This document shows positions 60,069 to 64,000 of a stretch of DNA of 64,000 nucleotides, one piece after another. Below the pieces are notes generated by a model that saw nothing but the letters and a program-made list of their open reading frames with translations, had not been told where the DNA came from and searched no databases. Positions within the stretch are counted from its first letter, which is position 1, and each line of letters begins with the position of its first letter. The translations under genes and the position numbers were made by a program. Origin of the DNA: Zunongwangia profunda SM-A87 (lineage in GTDB: Bacteria; Bacteroidota; Bacteroidia; Flavobacteriales; Flavobacteriaceae); NCBI RefSeq assembly GCF_000023465.1, contig NC_014041.1, positions 2,982,001-3,046,000 of the forward strand, read 5' to 3'.

Positions 60069-61691
60069 ATGAAAATGAATTATATAAAGAAATTAGCGCT
60101 CATCATCCCTACACTTATTTTAGTGTCTTGTCATGATGACCTGGATCAAACACCTATCGATCCAGATAGTTTTACAGAAAACGATGTATTCGCCAATGCA
60201 GATGAAGCCAGAGGCGCTTTGGCAAAGCTTTATGCGAGTTTAGCTTTAACAGGACAAGAAGGACCTGCCGGGCAACCTGATATTTCTGGGATAGATGAAG
60301 GTACTTCACAGTATTCCAGAATGCTATTTAGTCTAAATGAGCTAACTACGGATAATGCTGTGGTAGGATGGGGTGACCCGGGACTTCCAAATTTACACGC
60401 TATGAGCTGGGGAGCTGGTAACGACTTTACTACTGCGATGTATTATCGTCTTGCTCAGGAAGTTTCATTTTGTAACTCGTTTATCTCGAATGCCTCCTCT
60501 TTAGAGGATCCGGCGATAGAATCTTTTATTGCCGAAGCACGGTTCTTAAGAGCTTTTGCCTATTATAACCTTATTGACTTTTATGGAAATGTTCCTTTAG
60601 TAACACAAATTTCTACAGAGTTACCAGCGCAAAACTCCAGGGAAGAGATTTTTAGTTTTATCGAAACTGAATTAACCGAAATTCAGGATATATTAATGGA
60701 AAGCGGTGCTAATGAATATGGTCGTGTAGACCGCGTTGCGGCATGGGCTTTACTGTCTAAACTTTATTTAAATGCTGAAGTATGGATTGGAGAAGATCAT
60801 TATACTGATGCTATTACCTATGCAAATCAGGTTATTAATTCTTCTTACCGAATTAATACCGTAGATGCTAATGGTAATGGTTCGGCATACGACGAACTTT
60901 TCCTAGCCGATAACGATAGTAATGGTGCTCAGGATGAATTTATATTCGCTTTAAACTTTGACGGTAACAGTTCCAGAACTTATGGAGGAACAACCTTCCT
61001 TGTACATGCTGCGATTGGTGGAGATATGGATGCTTCTAAATTCGGTGTAAATGGTGGATGGTCTGGATTAAGGACCACAAAAGCCTTGGTTAACAAATTC
61101 GATTATGCAGTAACCGCTTCAGATGAAGATGGTAACCCAACTGAATGGGCGGATAAAAGAGCTATGTTTTTTACAGAAGGACAAAATCTTGAGATCAACA
61201 CAATCGCCAATACGTTTACCGATGGTTATGCGGTAACAAAATTCAAAAATATTGATTCTGAAGGAAATGCCGGTAGTGATGCTGGTGGTGATTTTGTAGA
61301 TACCGATCTTCCCGTAATTAGAATGGCAGAAATATATCTTACTTATGCCGAAGCGGTTACTCGTGGAGGATCCGGCGGAAATATTCAACAAGCTGTAGGT
61401 TACATCAACGAGCTAAGGGAAAGAGCTTTTGGAAATGCTGATGGTAATATTTCTTCCAGCGATCTAAATATAGATTTCGTTTTGGATGAAAGAGCACGCG
61501 AATTGTACTGGGAAGGTCAACGAAGAACAGATCTTATTCGCTATAATGATTTTACAACGGGTAGCTATCTATGGCCATTTAAGGGAGGTTCAAAATCTGG
61601 GACATCGGTAAGCGATTACAGAGTTTTGTTCCCACTACCTAGTAACATCATCCTAATCAATCCTAATTTAACACAAAATACAGGCTATTAA
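60069..61691 (+). CDS. susD: SusD-family starch-binding lipoprotein
   Basis: 540 residues. Signal peptide with lipobox LVSC (about Cys22), then the TPR-containing SusD fold (RFLRAFAYYNLIDFYGNVPL, cited as FLRAFAYYNLIDFYGN, and C-terminal RARELYWEGQRRTDLIRY, cited as RELYWEGQRRTDL). It forms the lid over SusC and binds malto-oligosaccharides. 10 nt after susC and 18 nt before susE. Confidence 0.94.
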   Translation: MKMNYIKKLALIIPTLILVSCHDDLDQTPIDPDSFTENDVFANADEARGALAKLYASLALTGQEGPAGQPDISGIDEGTSQYSRMLFSLNELTTDNAVVGWGDPGLPNLHAMSWGAGNDFTTAMYYRLAQEVSFCNSFISNASSLEDPAIESFIAEARFLRAFAYYNLIDFYGNVPLVTQISTELPAQNSREEIFSFIETELTEIQDILMESGANEYGRVDRVAAWALLSKLYLNAEVWIGEDHYTDAITYANQVINSSYRINTVDANGNGSAYDELFLADNDSNGAQDEFIFALNFDGNSSRTYGGTTFLVHAAIGGDMDASKFGVNGGWSGLRTTKALVNKFDYAVTASDEDGNPTEWADKRAMFFTEGQNLEINTIANTFTDGYAVTKFKNIDSEGNAGSDAGGDFVDTDLPVIRMAEIYLTYAEAVTRGGSGGNIQQAVGYINELRERAFGNADGNISSSDLNIDFVLDERARELYWEGQRRTDLIRYNDFTTGSYLWPFKGGSKSGTSVSDYRVLFPLPSNIILINPNLTQNTGY

Positions 61692-61709
61692 TAAATATAA
61701 CAAGACACA

Positions 61710-62855
61710 ATGAAAAAGTTAACACTATTATTCATCGCGTTTATCGCAATATTGAGCTTTACAGCTTGTACAGAAGATGATGATTTCACTTTTACTGCAA
61801 AGCCAGATCCAGATGGGATTGCGTTTATGAATCAAACCGCAAACACCTATACATTAAGAGCTCCAAACACTGATAACCTAGCGGAACGTTTTGTTTGGAA
61901 CGAAGTAGATTTTGGCGTACAAACACCGGTAAATTATGAATTGCAGGGAGCCGGTAAAGAAGCTTTTAGTAACTATTCTGTTTTAGGTGATGTTACAGAA
62001 AATAATCTTGCGGTTACTGTTGGTGATATGCTGGAATTAGCAAATGAAGCTGGTTTAGACAATGACCCTGAAACCGATGCTCCAAATAGCGGCAACATCT
62101 ATTTTAGAGTTAGAGCTTATGTTGGTACAGATGCTGCTAATGTAGTAGAGCAAACTTCAGACATTTTAAGCGTTTCTGTTACCCTCCCAGAATCTTCTGA
62201 AGGTATCGAGCTTAAAAGAGAACTTTATTTAGTAGGTGATGCTACCGCAGCGGGATGGAACAATAACAATAACAACACACCAATCTTTAGAGATGGAGAA
62301 AACGATGATATCTATTATTTTGACGGTAGATTTGCAGGTGGCGATGGTGTTGAAGGATTTAAACTATTAGAAAGTTTAGGAAACTGGCAGCCACAATGGG
62401 GTATTAACGATGGTATTGCTACTAGTAGTGCCATTTTAGATGATGATCCCCAGGCGTTCCCAGTTGCTGATGATGCTTACTACAGTTTCACCATCGATGT
62501 TGCTGATGGTACGTATTCGTTTGAAAGTATAAATGTTACCGATGCTCCTACCTATATGAGTATTGGTATTATTGGTGACGCAACACCAGGTGCCTGGGAT
62601 GCTGATACTGATATGACGCAATCTACCTTTAATCCTCATATCTGGTATGCTACAAATTTTGTATTAACTGATGGTGAATTTAAATTTAGAGCTAACGATG
62701 CCTGGGATAATAACTGGGGTAACGCTTCTGAAGCTCTTAGCGGTAAAGCAGGACTTGGTAGCTCAGATAATATGCCGGCTATTCCTGGGACTTACAATAT
62801 CTGGTTTAATGATCTTGATGGACGTTATATCTTGATCCCACAGATCTCAGAATAA
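61710..62855 (+). CDS. susE: SusE/SusF-family outer-membrane starch-binding lipoprotein
   Basis: 381 residues. Signal peptide with lipobox FTAC (about Cys20), an N-terminal SusE Ig-like domain (about 25-165), and two carbohydrate-binding repeats (about 170-270, LYLVGDATAAGWNN; about 275-380, SIGIIGDATPGAWDAD), each with the Trp and GDAT-x3-W features of SusE/F starch-binding modules. Third gene after susD, closed by a strong hairpin. Confidence 0.88.
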   Translation: MKKLTLLFIAFIAILSFTACTEDDDFTFTAKPDPDGIAFMNQTANTYTLRAPNTDNLAERFVWNEVDFGVQTPVNYELQGAGKEAFSNYSVLGDVTENNLAVTVGDMLELANEAGLDNDPETDAPNSGNIYFRVRAYVGTDAANVVEQTSDILSVSVTLPESSEGIELKRELYLVGDATAAGWNNNNNNTPIFRDGENDDIYYFDGRFAGGDGVEGFKLLESLGNWQPQWGINDGIATSSAILDDDPQAFPVADDAYYSFTIDVADGTYSFESINVTDAPTYMSIGIIGDATPGAWDADTDMTQSTFNPHIWYATNFVLTDGEFKFRANDAWDNNWGNASEALSGKAGLGSSDNMPAIPGTYNIWFNDLDGRYILIPQISE

Positions 62856-62866
62856 TCAATTAATAT

Positions 62867-62893
62867 AAAAAGGCTGCTGCGGCAGCCTTTTTT
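62867..62893 (+). terminator. Strong hairpin with T-run between susE and the amylase gene
   Basis: AAAAAGGCTGC-TGC-GCAGCCTTTTTT-type stem, 11 bp or more, followed by T6. It probably attenuates read-through from susCDE into the amylase gene, so surface binding proteins exceed enzyme. Confidence 0.8.
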
Positions 62894-62907
62894 AACTTCA
62901 CTATTTT

Positions 62908-64000
62908 ATGAAAAAAACATTTAAAAATAAGCCAATTTTCTATTTACTGATTTTGGTTATTTTCTTTAGTTGTTCTTCAGATGATGATACTACAACAGTA
63001 GATCCGGATGATGATAGTAGTATAGGACAACCAGAACCTGTTTCCGCATTAAACCTGGCAGAATATGATAATGGTAGCGGGGTAATGATGCAGGCTTTTT
63101 ACTGGGATGTAGAACCACGATTTGAATGGTGGAATACCATATCTGATAAATTAGGCTCCTGGGCCGATGCGGGGGTAAACCGTATCTGGATTCCACCTGC
63201 CAGCAAGGGGCAATCTGGTGGTTATTCTATGGGTTACGATCCTTCAGACTATTATGACTTTGGAGAATACGATCAGCATGGCACCATCCCTACTCGATTT
63301 GGAACTCGCGAAGACCTGGAACAAATGATTAGCGTAGCACACGATAATGATATTGAAGTAATCGCCGATATGGTATTAAATCATAACTCTGGCGGCGGTC
63401 TGGAATACAATCCCTATCGCGAAAAAGAAACTTATACCCTATTCGACGAAACTCATGGGAATGCCTCAGGAATGTTTAACAGAAATTACGAGGATTTTTA
63501 TCCTAACAGTGTAAGCAATTACGATCCGGGAAGTTTATTTTACCAGGAAACCAATTTAGATCATCATAGGGAGCGCGTTCAAAACTGGTTATGGAAAGAT
63601 GAAAATTCTGTTGCCAAATATTATAAAAATGTTATGGGCTTTGATGGCTGGCGTTTTGATTATGTACTGGGCTTTGAAGATTTTGTAATTAAAGACTGGT
63701 TGGAAGAAGTTGGCGGATTCTCTGTAAGTGAACTTTGGGACGGCAATCCTGGCGTATTAAGAAATCATATTGAAGCTACCGGAAGTGGGGTGTTTGATTT
63801 TGCTGCTTTCTACGTTATGGAACAGGCTTTTGATAGAAACCATGATCTAAAAGGTCTTACCAATGATCAGGTTTGGCAAACAAACCCAGAAAAGGCAGTA
63901 ACTTTTACAGCCAATCATGATACTGAAAAAGATGCTAACGAGGATAATATCATAGCTCCCGAAAATAAGCTTAAAGCATATGCTTTTATTATGACGCATC
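62908..64000 (+). CDS. Secreted GH13 alpha-amylase lipoprotein, 3' end cut by window edge
   Basis: At least 364 codons from the ATG at 62908. Signal peptide with lipobox (FFSC, about Cys22) and an acidic Asp-rich stretch after it, which in Bacteroidota marks surface export. GH13 blocks: MMQAFYWD, IWIPPASKG, GYDPSDYYDFGEYDQHG (liquefying-type, GH13_5-like), ADMVLNHN, GWRFDYVLGF (nucleophile Asp), VSELWD (Glu), TANHDTEK (Asp). It likely cleaves starch at the cell surface, the SusG role. The end of the gene is outside the window. Confidence 0.9.
   Translation, partial: MKKTFKNKPIFYLLILVIFFSCSSDDDTTTVDPDDDSSIGQPEPVSALNLAEYDNGSGVMMQAFYWDVEPRFEWWNTISDKLGSWADAGVNRIWIPPASKGQSGGYSMGYDPSDYYDFGEYDQHGTIPTRFGTREDLEQMISVAHDNDIEVIADMVLNHNSGGGLEYNPYREKETYTLFDETHGNASGMFNRNYEDFYPNSVSNYDPGSLFYQETNLDHHRERVQNWLWKDENSVAKYYKNVMGFDGWRFDYVLGFEDFVIKDWLEEVGGFSVSELWDGNPGVLRNHIEATGSGVFDFAAFYVMEQAFDRNHDLKGLTNDQVWQTNPEKAVTFTANHDTEKDANEDNIIAPENKLKAYAFIMTH

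Overview
The window comes from an AT-rich genome of the phylum Bacteroidota, almost certainly a marine-type Flavobacteriaceae (a Gramella/Zunongwangia/Salegentibacter-like relative is a guess). The evidence is SusC/SusD/SusE outer-membrane genes, promoters of the Bacteroidota type (TTG - about 20 nt - TAnnTTTG), a flexirubin-type pigment locus with a Flavobacterium-like tyrosine ammonia-lyase, a Bacteroidota arginine operon that uses an N-acylornithine carbamoyltransferase, and Bacteroidota tyrosine integrases.

Layout. 0-3.6 kb: edge of a probable flexirubin/aryl-polyene locus (FabG-like reductase, tyrosine ammonia-lyase, divergent flavin-dependent halogenase-like enzyme). 3.7-4.0 kb: tRNA-Ser(GCT) and tRNA-Pro(TGG) with promoter and terminator. 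4.0-18.0 kb: an accessory island that starts with a tyrosine integrase next to tRNA-Pro. It carries a four-gene overlapping operon (metallo-beta-lactamase-fold hydrolase, trypsin-like protease, small middle component, Rad50/SMC-like ATPase). I read this as an ABC-three-component / Lamassu-family anti-phage system with hydrolase plus protease effectors. Next come a 1.1-kb non-coding stretch with nested inverted repeats, a three-gene operon of unknown function (HEPN protein plus two paralogous small proteins), an XRE regulator, a PD-(D/E)XK nuclease-like gene, and decayed IS110 and IS3 remnants. 18.0-18.9 kb: three tandem 275-bp non-coding repeats.

18.9-32.1 kb holds two biosynthetic operons on the minus strand: arginine (GNAT, argG, argC, proC, argD, argF') and branched-chain amino acids (ilvD, ilvB, ilvN, ilvC, ilvA). 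Each is preceded by a short reading frame rich in its own end product (four consecutive Arg codons; an Ile-rich 23-mer) and by a hairpin, so both look controlled by ribosome-mediated attenuation. 32.2-40.2 kb: a GNAT/nitrilase fusion, an orphan LuxR-type response regulator, a long non-coding gap with a structured element, and a 5-oxoprolinase operon (pxpABC) with an NRAMP-fold transporter that lacks the usual metal-binding residues and a DUF2891 lipoprotein.

40.3-64 kb: comM/yifB, a sugar kinase of the BadF/NagK type, gapA and pfkA, then a complete starch/maltodextrin utilisation locus. It contains two GH13 enzymes, a GH97 alpha-glucosidase, a GH65 phosphorylase, beta-phosphoglucomutase, an inner-membrane MFS transporter, a LacI regulator, and divergently susC, susD, susE and a secreted GH13 alpha-amylase that runs off the right edge. 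The products form a line from polymer binding and cleavage at the cell surface through import, maltose phosphorolysis and conversion of beta-glucose-1-phosphate to glucose-6-phosphate, into glycolysis. A perfect 18-bp palindrome between lacI and susC is the likely operator. Five 185-bp tandem repeats sit inside this locus and share short modules with the 275-bp array.
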